A stretch of DNA of 64,000 nucleotides from Echinostoma caproni (lineage: Eukaryota; Platyhelminthes; Trematoda; Plagiorchiida; Echinostomatidae). A program made the position numbers and the translations under genes. Numbering within the stretch: the first letter of the stretch is position 1; each line of letters opens with the position of its first letter. Shown here piece after piece: positions 12,863 to 25,058 of this stretch. The notes under the pieces are model-generated. The model searched no databases, was not told where the DNA came from, and worked only from the letters and a program-made list of their open reading frames with translations. Location of the stretch: NCBI GenBank assembly GCA_900618425.1, contig UZAN01040111.1, positions 20,641-84,640 on the forward strand, given 5' to 3'.

Positions 12863-15800
12863 TTATTTCACTTCTCTCATTTTCTATATATTTTATGGTA
12901 GTCCTTTTGATTACTGCTTTCCTCTTCTTGAAAATTTTATGTATCATTATCTATTCAATACTCATGAAGTAAAAAGAGAAAGTAAACTGATTCCCCAGTG
13001 TGTTCTGGCAAACAGTTTTTGTCACATACACACTGATGTCTACTGGACGTGTACAAACAAAACTATCATTGTATAGCACTACCCACCCTCGGAATTACCA
13101 AGTGAATTATCTGAAAAAGGATTCTTTATGAATTTTCCTAAGAAAAAAGAGAAATTTCGTCTTCAGATAATCTGAATTTTGGTACAACATGTTCACCACC
13201 TGATACTTACTTCTGGAATATCTAATTGGTGGTTAGGTGGCTGAAGCTTAGTGTGTAACGGGAGAAACCCCTTTCTCTTCATTGACTTGGATTCATGAAA
13301 GAAAACATACTGTTGAGGAAGTGAAATTGGTCATCCAGTTAGCTTGTTCTCATTTGTATTCAACCACGTCTAACAAAGAAACCGACTAGCTAAATTCAGT
13401 CATTAGGACAGGGTGGTAGAAGAGCAAAACAACGAGTCGGTTTTGGGAAGGAGTCTAGGTTAAACTAATAGAACAAAATTTGATAATATAATCGGAAAGT
13501 GAAATGTCGAAAACAGAAAAGTGAATGCACGATTGTGTCAGAGGATGAGGAGGAGGAATTGGGAGGACGGAAGGGCTCATCACACAACATAGTGAGGGTG
13601 GCGTCCAGCCGGGGGCATGTTTCTCTGTTCGACATGATTTCAAATGTCAACTCTGCCTTCAGGCATTTTATGTGGTGCATGTGAATAAGTGGAATTACAA
13701 TTAGAAAATTATAAATGTGAGAATCATTTCAGCTCGAACAAATTGAAAATCAACCCAAACATGACTGCATTCCCTAGTGTTATTGTTCCTAGTAGAATTT
13801 ATTGATTGAACATGCATTATAGTGGAACCATACAGACGTCATGACATATATTCCCCTTGCTTCAGCATAGATTACCTTAGCTCAGTCAAAATTGACTCAG
13901 TGTTGTAATAAAGTTTCCATCCCAAACTGTAAACAGCGTGAACGGCTTATCACTTTGGCGCTACTTTGGTAACAAATGTGTTTGGTGAGTAATTTTGACC
14001 GCAATCTTTCTCCGCCTATGATTCTGTTATTTACTGACCATATAATAATGATCACATAGACTGCAGTACGCAGGTGCACAGATGCAGCGAAATGATCTAG
14101 GAAACATTGTGCTTTATTCAAATTCGTTACGACGAAACTGTGATTCCGATAAATGTTCAGTTTTTATTTCAAAACGTTGATGCCAGGCAATAATTGAGTG
14201 CAACTTTCGCCCCCCCTCCACTCCAAAACTGTGTTGCCTTCCCAACAGAGAACAATGTAATACAGCTCCGGACAATCCCAAACTCCCAGCTTTTGTTAAT
14301 TTAGGAACCAATTTGGACAAATCATTAGGGATATGTCAAATGCTAAGCGACAATTTCCGTACTGATTGTGGATGAGTGGGGCCAGTGAACGGAAACGCAC
14401 GCGTCCCTCTTGTTCTAAGGGAAACCAGACTGGAATTTTAAGGGGCATTTACTAAGCGCCTCAACTTCGAACACAGAGACAATAGAAAACCGGGTTTTAC
14501 CCTCGATGATCTATTTTCACGCAGTAGAAAGCGGACTGATTTCAGATTTGAAGAAACTTGCATTGTCTAGGTGCACCGTGGGAACGCGCATATGGAACTG
14601 AGAAAATGAATAGATTGTTTCTTTTGTAGACGAGGCTTTGGATCCGGAATGATATACTAAAACACAAACCTGGTGACTTTGTTTTTCTTTTTAATGATGT
14701 AAATAAATTTTCTTGAGTGATTCAAGTGTAATAGTGAAATTAATTGTCATCTTTGACCAGCTCCAACATTTGATATCGTTATCTAAAACGGAATGATGAT
14801 TGCTATTTTGCAGCAGTTGGGGGTTTGATTTACCGCATTTGACTCTCGATTGATGTGGTAGCATATGCGTATCATAACATCAAAACCGAACCATTTAAAG
14901 GATTCCAGCCAGGGATTACTAGAGAAATGAATTCGTGTACCCCTTAAAACTATTGATTTCGGGAGATGAAGAAAAAGCTGAAATTTGATCATTGTTTTCG
15001 GTGATAGGGGAAATAACCACGACAATTTGATCGATATAAGATTGGCGGGATTATGAGAATGATGTGAATAAACAGTTCAACTGATTCAAATACAGTTTTT
15101 GCAGATGCAATAAGTCGTTAATCGATAGAAACGAGGAGAAAAGAATGTTTGTATGCGGACGGGACTAAATAAATGATAAAGCAAGAGGAGGGAAATAAAT
15201 CACGGGAATATGATTAAGCATCAATACGAGAAACAGAAAAACGCACTGTGATAGTCAAATGCGTTACGTTTTGCTCAAAATTGTATAATGAAAAACGATA
15301 ATTGTCATAAAAGCACTAATCTAATCATTTGATACTGTATGCATATCAAACAGTGTTTATACTGGGTCAGTCAAAGTGTCACTAAAACCAATAGGTGACT
15401 AAAATGTGAGAAATGAACGGACTGTGATTTGGTTCACTATGTTTGATAGGCTCGTTTCAAGTTGGCAACCTTGCAAAGAAAACCTTTTATTCCAACTATT
15501 TTCCACGACTCATATATTACAGTTAATGATATCAGCAATACTGAAAAAAATTCAAACATTGTTTTTCGCTTGGTTTTCACAAACAGCGTCAACCAAACAT
15601 TCACCTTTTTTGAATTAATTCAAGTATTTTCAACTCCAGTCGCATAGTTTAACCGAGGATGTTTCAGAAACGTGATGGTTGACATACGCGTACTTGATTC
15701 CAGTTCAATTAATTGTAAAGGAAAAAACTCTCGGACTAGATGTTTATTGATTTACCTCAGTGACCATGCGCAAAATCGGTATACTTAAGCTCGTTTAGGG

Positions 15801-18639
15801 CTCAAATCCCAAAATACTTGTTAATATGGGCTTCAACACACAAGAGTAAGACAGTATTGGGAATAGATTTAGGACTGTGTATAGGTAAAAGGATTTAAAC
15901 ATCTACTGTTGCTCTATCACTTCAAACGTTATCGTGATCAGGCGTATGGTTTTGAGCGGAACAAAGTTAGTTGAGCCTTTGGATGAGTGTATTTTTATTA
16001 TATTTTATATATTACTGATAAACCGTTTGTTTTACCATTGTGTATTTAGTTGGTACAATTCGAAGCGATGAAGAAATGAATTCAAAATCATAGTTTATTG
16101 GCTATGCTGTGAGTGACAAGATGTCTTTAGCCTCGGCAGATTGAATTACATACACATCGAGCAAGTCTTCTTCATAGTAGGAGTTGCGAACCGATAAAAT
16201 TAATTAATTTCAGGCGCTACATCTCTGGCATTTCTCAAAAAGAACCATAAAAAACAATATAGAATGAACGAAAATACCATCAGGAAAGTCAGCTGTTATC
16301 GAAAAATGACGTCATTGCAAAAGCGATCAATTGAAATGAACTATCATCGTTCATGGATCGGAATAGGTTTCGTCCATATTCTTCGCAAACTTGACAAGAA
16401 AAACAACATCCCACAGCTGCTATAAAGACCGTATTACGAGCAAACGTCAAACCGTTTGTTTAGACAACCCAGTTTTATTTCCCGATCAAAGAAAGATAAG
16501 TCTGGTTCATTTGTGTGAGTATCAAGTTACCAGAAAAAACTGCTGTATCAGAAAAAAAGCTTAGGGAACAAAGTGCCAGGTACCCTTAGAAAATGTCAGA
16601 AAATGAATTATCTCCTGATAATTGCGCGTATGCACAATTATCCGCGCAAGGACAACGCAAACATAGCCCGTTTGTCTCTCCATCTGATAAGAGTTGATTT
16701 AGTAAGATAACATTTCACTCCGCTCTGTCCCAATGGGATTCATTTTCCAGACACAGGCCACATTATACAGCTAACTGTAACGGGAAAACTGTCACACCCG
16801 GGCCGAAAACGAAACAAAACCGGGCTAAATGACTTGACCAAAACTTCAAACGGAACAGAAAACATATTATTATTTACCTGAATGTTGAAATTGCCGGTTC
16901 AGTTTACGATTGAAGTCAGCCATTAAACACAAATGAACAATTGCCGTGCACAAAACATGGGTATCAGTGAAACGAAGAAAACACTCAGGAGACGGTTAAC
17001 AGAGAGTAGGGAAATGAGTACATGTAAAATTACGGGATATGTAATAAATAAATAAATAAATGCGATATTGGAATTGGTCAACGTTTTTCTTTTCCACGAT
17101 TTTGATCATGTGAACTCATGTTGATGCTGCGGATAAAATGCACTGAACAGGTTTTCTGTCCTCGTCGGGACACATCTACAGCGTGTGCTATTTTTGTTCT
17201 CTTATCAGGACTTGAAGTAGGAATATTTGATTCAGGGAGTAAAACATGTTATACCTACGTCACACGTTCAGCTCTAATTCCCGTGCACCACTTGGCGAAT
17301 GTCTTACGTTATATTTGTTAATTCTCAATGACAATACAGGCTGTGCGGGTGGTTCATCAAGAACAAGAGCATACATGAAAATTATGGATGAGTTTTACAT
17401 TCAGTTGTTCATGATAATTAACATTCAATTTTGTTCTTAGATGCTCTCAGATTACTTTTATTGGTTATAAATATTTTTTTCAAAATAACTGATCACGTTT
17501 AAAGTTACAGGCAATAAGTTGGGGCATATCATGTGGATAATCTGCAAGCGATTCAAGTCACATAATGAATTTCGTTTTCACTTTTCAAGAAACAATGAAG
17601 CTCAGATGTGCAGAATTTATTCAGTATTAGACCATCAAATGTGTTCGAATGTTTGTTAAACACTGCACCACGTCTATCAGGATATCATCAGCTTGTGACC
17701 AATTACACTTTGTTTATTTGTTTATTCGGTAGAGTAATAACTTAGTAACAGACCGAACAACTCTCCCTATAAAAGGTGGGTGTTTTTCTGGAAAACAAAT
17801 GTCCATGTTTGTTAGGAGCTATCGAGCATCTTTTCTGTTTTTAATCCCATATGGGACCTACCTTTTCAAATTTTAGTAGGTTCAGTCAACAACGGACGTT
17901 TTTCTTTCTGAGATCACCCCCTCACTTTCCCATCCAGTGAAATACGATGCAGGTGAATGTATCTCGCTGAAAGATGATCTTTGTTTACTTTTAAATCGAC
18001 CATTGTAAATTGACAAATGCTGCTCAGTTTCTGGTTGCTTTTGGATCAGCGTGGCACGGACTGATTACTTACCGCATTCAGATGTTCAGCTAGGATTATA
18101 TGCAGCAGTTAAACATTGTTCGGTTGCGATGTGCAGCCTTGAAAACCGTAAGCACACATCTCGATCATGAGAATCTGGGCATAAAGTGCTGAGATTAAAA
18201 CCCCAATACACCAAATACAACGCCTAATCAATGCAAGTTTCAATGTTTTGTGGACAGTGCCGCTGGAACCCGCAAAAGCTAGTCAGAACATCGTGTGTTC
18301 CTCACATAGTGAAGTAAAGGTATTCCCTGAAGCGTAAGGCAACCTTCAGCTTCATAGGTTTGTGTATGAACGTCACAGGGCAAAACGATTACAAATTTAC
18401 ATTCACGTGATTACGCCCGCCTCACAAAATGGATCCGCGATGATTGTTTTGACAAATAAGAACCGGAAATTGGTAACGGTGGGCGGTTAAAGTGGTATAG
18501 TGAAATTTGAGACAAATATTCCGGTAAGTGGTTCATTTAATTCGGGTCAATTCTGTCACAAAACATGTGAGACATCCAATCCATTCGTATCCCTTTAGTT
18601 TTTTATCCTCTTAAGTATAATTGTAACAAAGCTGTTTAT
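12863..18639. other. Long non-coding stretch
   Basis: Nearly 6 kb without any recognisable gene, RNA or transposon motif. The small frames at 12843-13076, 13465-13684, 14783-15025, 15406-15647 and 17118-17440 lack family signatures and splice context. The segment 17041-17061 is a short AAATA repeat. Confidence 0.55.
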
Positions 18640-18720
18640 AACCGAGCAGTGGTGCTTTGGTGGTAACATTACCAAATTACCAACCAGGAGGACGCGTATT
18701 CGAATCCCACCACCACGGCA
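18640..18720 (+). repeat. tRNA-like Pol III head (SINE family 2)
   Basis: GCAGTGGTGCTTTGGTGGTA gives the A-box side, and GGACGCGTATTCGAATCCC contains a canonical B box. It matches the 12.8 kb element across the B-box side. The hammerhead-like body of the other SINE family is not seen downstream. Confidence 0.5.
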
Positions 18721-20799
18721 TGACCATTCCCAATATGAGTCACATGGCAGCTCTTTGATTGGCTGCTTTTTTCTTTCTACCAGTTGTATTATTATAAATT
18801 ATATAAAACAAAGTAATAATCAGTAGGGAAAAGAACAAATATAGGCAATGCCTGTTCCAAAAAACAAGCCAATTTTACCAGTGTCATTATCGTACAGTCA
18901 AATAAAATGAAGCAAACTTCAGTGAACACCGCCAAGCTCACAGCACACACAGTGAAAGAGAATAGACAAAGTGAACAGGGATGAAGTCCATTTTGACAGA
19001 TGTGTGTGTGGAGGGCACTTGGAAGGAGAATAAAGTAACCCTCTAAAGTCATAGTAACAAAGTTTAACATTCCACTGCGCCCAAATACAGCTTGAAGCAC
19101 TCTGGACTGATACGGAGCAATAACAAGAACACCACCGCTGTCCGATCGCTGCCAAATCTTTCACACCCTAAATCGGTCGAACGTGTGTGAGTGCAGTTTG
19201 CTCTGAAAGTAAACATATTTCTGGATCATTCATGCCCGAACCCATTAAGGACTTGCTATCAGCTAAATGAAAGTCTTCTTTGACTTCATGTTGGTTGGTT
19301 GACGGTGGCTGGGAAACAGTTGGAGAACGTAAATCAGCGCAAAACTTTGATCAATACATTCACGACCAAGCCAGAATTCGGCTGGCTGTTCACAAATATT
19401 GATTTTTACTGGAGGAGACAGATCTTGAAGTACGTCAGGGGCTCTCACTTTGATGACGCTTGGGGGCACACTCATCCCATGGTGTTTTTGCATTCCCTAT
19501 GAGATTGCTTCTTGAAAATGGGAACTATCAGTGGTGTACCTTGAGATGATGGAATGCGTTCTTGTGACCAGATCTTATGTAGTAAGCCAGTAGGATAGAG
19601 TCAGTAATAGGGCCTAGGAGTTTATCAGTTCCCCTCACCTTGAAACAATACTGAGGAAGCATATGCGGTTCTGCTGCCTTTCCCCTCTCCAGAGCTCTTT
19701 CTTTGATTATTCCTTGATTCAGTGGCTACCTCCATTTTATTAACTGCTGTTNCCCCCCCCCCCCCCCCCCCAAATTATCACCGTCTTTCTGTTAGCTGTT
19801 CGTGAGCTGTTGTTGACGTCTGCTGACTCGTGTGATATCCACTATCTTGGATAGTTTTTAGGTCCAAATAAACAAAGTAAGTTCGATGCAGTGTGTTGTT
19901 CGTCTAATCCGATCCCACTGCCCATCTGCGCTATCACATTCAGATTGGTTTATGGATTGGTTTATGCACTGACTCTAACTCACGGTATGCACGTACCGCG
20001 GGATCAAATAAGCAAAACGTGGCTACAAGATTTGGCTGATCAATGTATCGAAGCGTGAATCAAATCAAAAGTAAGGCATGGTTAGATTCACCACAATGGT
20101 ACAGTAGGATTCATTGTGTCGTTCTTAACCAAGAGAACGATAGCGTACTGATATGTGGTGGATATGAGTAAGCGTACCGGTTGAAATGGATGGCCATGGT
20201 GCCGTCCATTGAGGGTTGTATTCATAGTTGGTACTTGTAAGAAACAAGTACTGATATGTCTAGAATTGAATAAGTCAATTGCCTTCTTCTACTCGCCTGC
20301 GGGGTATAGCTCAACGGCCACCTAGGCGAGCTTCGGAGGAGTTCAGTTTTCCAACCTATGCGTTAAAATCACCTGTCAACACAATTATATCGGTTCATAC
20401 GAATGCGTTTAGTGGGTCTGTCGGAGAAATCGCCCAATTCTCAATCGAAAACTGCAGTTGTTTGGTGCATATTTTGATACGATGAACAGACATCCTTTCG
20501 TATTGCTTCCATTCCGTGTGCTAATTGAATCTTTCAGCCATGTCGCACAAAAGCGACTATAAACGAGGATACAATCGGTATATGAGGTGCCTCGGTCCTG
20601 TTACTAAGTAGAATACCTATTCCATGCTAACCAAGTGAACAGGTGTCTTCGTAAACGATTTGCGGAGGAAGTTCCGCGAAGACAAATCCGGCGCACAGTT
20701 AAAGAATCCTGCATTCGATCCCTGATAAGCAAAAGACAACTATGAAATTACTAATAATACTAATAGGGGTGCTAATAATAAAAATTTCTAGAGTAAATT
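18721..20799. other. Non-coding stretch
   Basis: A 102-codon hydrophobic minus-strand frame (18792-19100) and a 67-codon plus-strand frame (19299-19502) are open, but neither has an ATG start in a good context nor a recognisable domain. A 19-base poly-C run follows an N at 19752, typical of a homopolymer sequencing problem. Confidence 0.5.
19753..19771. repeat. Poly-C homopolymer
   Basis: Nineteen consecutive C residues directly after an undetermined base at 19752. The true length is probably uncertain. Confidence 0.95.
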
Positions 20800-20935
20800 C
20801 TGTAACTCAGGGTATCAAGTTTGGATGTTCGTGATTCTATTCCTGATAGGGACACAAAAAGTACTCACAGTTGATGGATCACCGATAGGTCGAAATAGCT
20901 GTTCAGTGCTCTTTTTTGGTTATCACAAATATTTT
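20800..20935 (+). repeat. SINE with hammerhead-like body, copy 2
   Basis: A decayed tRNA-like head (A-box side TAACTCAGGGT, B-box side GTTCGTGATTC) leads into the shared SINE body. It keeps TAGCTGTTCAGTGCTC, which matches copies 3 and 4 almost base for base. The body ends in CTTTTTTGG, and the downstream tail seen in copies 1 and 5 is not recognisable. Confidence 0.55.
20861..20911 (+). ncRNA. Hammerhead-like core in SINE copy 2
   Basis: CACAG (helix I) precedes TTGATGG, a two-base variant of CTGATGA. Then come a 14-nt helix II region ending GGTC, an intact GAAA, TAGCTG as a minimal helix III, a TT cleavage position and CAGTG as the returning helix I strand (four of five pairs with CACAG). 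It is the copy with the best helix I pairing and an intact GAAA box, although the CTGATGA box is damaged. Confidence 0.4.
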
Positions 20936-22231
20936 CATCGAGTTCAAATAGATTCCAGAGATTCGCGCACAGGGTTAATCAGGTGGTATCACGCAACGTG
21001 AAATCTTATGAAGCATTTATTTTCTTGGTTAAATCTCGGAGAAAGAGAAGACGATGTATTTTGAGACAGATTTTGTTGCATCGCATTTGGTAAAATACAG
21101 CAAAAAATAAAAGTCTCGTTGTTAATGAGAGTAAGTTCGTTATAAACAATTACATGTGGCAAAATAAGTCTAACGATAGCTGACCAGAATAAATTATTTC
21201 GCCTTTTGGAGAACAGAGCAACAACCAAATAAAACAAGTCACCAATTTGCGTGTGTTAGATGGAACATGTGTATACATTTGACCAGAACGGTAATGCAAG
21301 GGAGAATTGATTAGCAGCGCACGAGGTGTCTCCATCCGTAGTCGATTCAAATTTCAATGTATAAGCAGTCAGAAAGTATAAATCGGAAAGAAAAGGGTTA
21401 TCTGCGTTGAATAAATAAACACTGTCAGAATTAAAATGTGAATGGGGACGTAAATCAAACTCCCCGAGTTAATATAAACAAATATGAGCGTTGCCATGAA
21501 ACCAATGCACGGTCTTTCACTTGATTATTGTACGCATTTAGGTAAACTTTCCGCATAAATAACTACTCCTGTGGATTGTGATTATCTCCGTCACTATTTG
21601 TTCATCGAATTGATATAGTTTTGTTTGAGCTCAAACATATTTCTCGCTTTTGAGGAAAGGTTCACTTCGTCCGGTAAACGTTTGTTGGACTGAAGCATTT
21701 CTACCGGTTCTCGTTTTGTTGATTGGCTGCACAACTGGATGATGCGATCAAAGAGACTAGAAACAAGGATACAATGAGAAGCAACTAAGACTGGAAGGTT
21801 GAAGGCAGTTCGTTACGCGAACCATTGTGCCCCGTGTTTTTCAATGGACGTTAGTTTCAAAAGTCATTAAAGGAAAGAATAGATTGAAATGTTTTTTACT
21901 GGAATCTGGTTTGTATGCTAACACTCTTGAGCACGGATAAAGAATAATCATCCTCACACACGAATATGAACCGAATCGGAATAAGGTGCTCGGAAAGTGA
22001 TGAAAACCCCCGGAGTGTAAACATCAGATAATACGATAATACGCGGTTTTGATACTTTTGTAACAACCCGTGTCTGAATTCATTTGGGGGAGCAAAGTTT
22101 GAATTTGATTGGTGCAGGATTCTCGAACTTTGATTGGTCAAAATCCGGGTTATGTGGTGGTAAACAAAAGAAAAAGCCTATCGCGGCTTTGACGTTTCAC
22201 CGTGAATTTGTGCGACCAAATCATTCCTTCG
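20936..22231. other. Non-coding stretch upstream of the GPCR exon
   Basis: Presumably holds the 5' flank of the gene starting at 22232. I see no confident TATA box or other promoter element. The small minus-strand frames at 20989-21350 and 21896-22141 are unassigned. Confidence 0.5.
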
Positions 22232-22514
22232 ATGAACGTGAATTTGGCCGATCATACACGTTATGGAATGAACAGGTCACTAAACACGGCCGATCAGCAG
22301 TGGTCGTTGTATCAGTTGTTGGCCACATGGAGTAGTGCCATTTTTGTCTGTCTGATTGTGATCTTGTCGTGGAGCTTGGCTTCGACCACAATATGCACTA
22401 TTCTGCGTTCTCGTCGCAGGCACATTAGCTACCTGTACATTGTTTCAATGGGTGTGGCCAGCATGATACACGCATTGGTGAACTTTCCCTCAAGTGTGAT
22501 ACTCGATCTATTGG
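22232..22514 (+). CDS. First exon of a class A (rhodopsin-like) GPCR, partial
   Basis: The first in-frame ATG after a stop at 22190 opens a 94-codon frame ending at TTGG|GTAAGT, a consensus splice donor (phase 1). Residues 1-28 form a short extracellular tail with an N-glycosylation sequon (Asn14-Arg-Ser). Residues 29-58 are a hydrophobic TM1, RSRRRH at 59-64 is a basic first intracellular loop, and residues 67-93 form TM2. Asn84-Phe-Pro86 puts a proline where class A receptors have P2.59. With that alignment the usual Asp2.50 is Ser77, and TM1 lacks the GNxxV motif, so the receptor is divergent. It acts, by family, as a plasma-membrane signal receptor; the ligand is unknown. TM3-TM7 exons were not found downstream, so this could be a multi-exon gene with long introns or a relic. 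The wobble positions are GC-richer than the flanks, as in real coding DNA. Confidence 0.55.
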
Positions 22515-22819
22515 GTAAGTTCCTGTACACGCATGTATTTGGGGGTGAGGCGAGGGGAGGGGGGTGTGGTNATGGGTATAGGAAAAAAGGATCTTCTGTA
22601 AAGCCACGTATAGAGAAAATCGAAATACCAACTTGGTAATGAAAGTGACGTCGCTATGGATATGTATGCCAATGACCTGTCGACGGATCCCTCAGATAAA
22701 CTAACGGATGTTGCATTATATAGTCAAATGGAAAATAAGTTACGTCTAAACAGTAGCTAATAAAAATATTTAGAAGCATAAGAAGAGAATAGTGAACATT
22801 TAATAATATGAGAGGAGAA
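22515..22819 (+). other. Presumed intron 1 start, G-rich
   Basis: The sequence just after the splice donor contains dense G runs at 22541-22564 (runs of 5, 4 and 6 G), which could fold as a G-quadruplex in the RNA. A single N at 22571 sits within this tract. Confidence 0.4.
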
Positions 22820-22925
22820 GGTCGATGGATTCCTATTGCCGATTAAACCCAACCAGGTCAAAACAGCTGTTCAGTGCTTCCCAGCTTTTCGGCTCACGTC
22901 TCATTTCCATTATGAATTCATCATG
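22820..22925 (+). repeat. SINE with hammerhead-like body, copy 3 (head truncated)
   Basis: The body carries AACCAGGTCAAAACAGCTG, then TTCAGTGCTTCCCAGCTTTT, matching copies 2 and 4. The CTGATGA box is degraded to CGATTAA, and the G of the GAAA box is A in a former CpG (GGTCGAAA to GGTCAAAA). GGTCGATGGATTCC upstream may be what remains of the B box. A 3-N gap at 22951 follows shortly after. The element lies in the presumed first intron of the GPCR. Confidence 0.55.
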
Positions 22926-22953
22926 TAGAACGAATAGTTTCGTTTCAACCNNN

Positions 22954-24579
22954 ACACCAAGTTGTGTATGATGGAGCAAACCGTACTTCACCAATGGTTG
23001 GGCATAACTCACTAGAATGATCTACAACTTCGTGACTGAGAGTGAATGAGGGCGGGGAGAGATAGCGGGGGTAACGTGTATCGACTCGCCTAGTGGGCTT
23101 AACTATTATTTGCGTTGATTTATTTATTCCATATGTATGGTAGGATAACGAATCGAGAAATCAAAGAGACCGTATACTTAAAGTCAAAGTAATTATTCTA
23201 CGTCCTCTAAATGCAAATAAATTTAAATGGCTTTACAAAGATTATGATTGTTGTGGGGCGTGGTTATAATCAAACAGCTCAGTTCATGCATAAGGTGGTC
23301 AGTTTTTCTCAATGCTGTTTACATTCTGGTTCATCAAATAATACCGTGGAGCAAAAAATGATTTGATTTGAATCAGAATGCCAAAAATCTGAAAATGCCC
23401 AACGAAACAGACTTATTGGAATAAAACCTCAAGGTCGAAATTTACAATTCTAATATTTCTACAAACTCTCAAACGATTTCTGATTGGAAAGCGTGACTAA
23501 AGATGCTTACGAAATAGTTGTATTTACCTTGAAAATCATACCCTAGAACCTGATTATTTTTACTTCAAGCGGACACAATTTAAAATCTAATTTAGACGCA
23601 ACTGACCCTGAAATCTATGACTGTATCAGTAGTATTATTCTTTGTTTTTTGTCTTTTTAAAAAATGATGATCTTGAATGTCAATAAAGTTCTTGTATTAG
23701 AATCATGAGTAGCATGCAAGGCAAATTATGGGAAATCTTCTTACAGTTATTCACACACTATTTTACACTCACACGTACACTGTTTTTTGCTCTGTTAGGG
23801 CACAGATCGGAGAAGAAGAATCATCCAATCGAATGTACACACACAAGCACGCACATGTGCCAGAATTGCAACCGTGGATATGATATTGGCGGTTATCTGC
23901 CACCATGCATGCATGACGGATGCATTTCGTTTTACTCTCGAATAACATATCGATTGTATGCCCGCACGATCCACATGAGGTTCTGTTCTTTCCCGATAAA
24001 TTGCAGGAAATGCTTTGACATATGTTGAGGTGACATAAACTGAGTGATCGGGAGCCGGATTGTTGTTTCATAAGTTTGCATAGCAAGGATTGGGGGTGGG
24101 GGGGCGAGGATAGCGAATGGAAAAATGGTGACTGAAATGCTATTTGTGAGAATTCGCTAGGAACTAAATGCTTACAGTAATTGATCTTTGCTTTTTGAAG
24201 ACTGTAAACATACTGTGCAAACCACTGAACCGGGAAGTGAAATTTAAACTGGTTGGTTAACGTCTATTGCAACGTGTACTCATAGTGGGGCGAACTTGTT
24301 TGAGGATAAAATGAATTTGCAACACCGCGTTATCGGGGAGTCAGAATCATTCGGCATTCCAGATGAACGTTTAATATACCGAGGTAATGGAAACAACATA
24401 TTACGAAAGCAAGTTCTTTAATAGGAAAGCTCCGTTGAGAAGCCACTCTTATTAATGCTCGTCCATGATCTTGAAAGAAATGTTTGAGCAACGACCCAAC
24501 ACACTAGACTGGTCCACGTGTGATCACATATCTTTGCTGTGTGTGTGTGTGTGTGTGTGGAGCCGGAGGTACCCCTAAG
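22954..24579. other. Non-coding stretch
   Basis: A plus-strand segment at 23799-24025 follows a possible acceptor and is open in a phase compatible with the GPCR exon. It encodes a Cys/His-rich, non-membrane sequence ending in a stop, which does not fit TM3, so it is not assigned. A (TG)n tract lies at 24537-24559. Confidence 0.45.
24537..24559. repeat. (TG)n microsatellite
   Basis: About 11 consecutive TG units. Confidence 0.9.
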
Positions 24580-25058
24580 TCAATACACGATGCCTATCGA
24601 GGGCGACACTGTCATTTTTTCAAGTAGCATGAGTTCATTACTGCCACCCCGAATCAAATAATGTGAGCTGTGGTGGACAATTAACACTATATCTCCATAA
24701 ATCAAACTAATCCCTGTTGGCAGTGCAAAATGTGACTGTTTGCAGTTGTTTTCCTTTTTGATTTCCAAACTAATCGATTGGCTGGAACTTTTATCACGGA
24801 CGGTATTTGCATTCTGGTGAGGCATGTACAAATATAACAAGTAGAACAAAAGCAGAACGACGGGCAAAACTGGAATCTCTCTGTAGCAAACCAGCTGCGG
24901 ACGAATATTTGATGATAAATCTGATAGGCTGGGGACATAACCGCCGTAGAGGCTGAGCAAACAAGACCATGTTGACTGAGTGATAACACAAAGCAGGCCG
25001 GGGGGGGGGACGGGTTGAGGTGGAGTAAAGAATCGGGTTTCAGATAGCCTGAATCCAC
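24580..25058 (-). CDS. Long open frame, possible exon of unknown gene
   Basis: On the minus strand about 159 codons are open between a TAA near 25058 and a TGA at the 24580 end. No in-frame ATG lies near the start, so it would have to be an internal or terminal exon. An acceptor-like tract (TTGTTTGCTCAG) precedes the segment beginning LYGGYVPSLSDLSS. One strong membrane segment (PVLPVVLLLFYLLYLYM) is followed by a polar tail. No family is recognised, and a frame this long is borderline for chance in 64 kb. Confidence 0.15.

Noticed and set aside
18792..19100. 102-codon hydrophobic minus-strand frame
   Set aside because: No ATG start, no domain and no splice signals; T-rich DNA read in this frame gives hydrophobic residues by default.
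20294..20345. GGGGTATAGCTCAACGGCC, resembling a tRNA 5' half
   Set aside because: No B box or cloverleaf pairing follows.
23799..24025. Segment in splice phase with the GPCR exon, considered as its exon 2
   Set aside because: It encodes a Cys/His-rich soluble sequence ending in a stop and lacks TM3 features.
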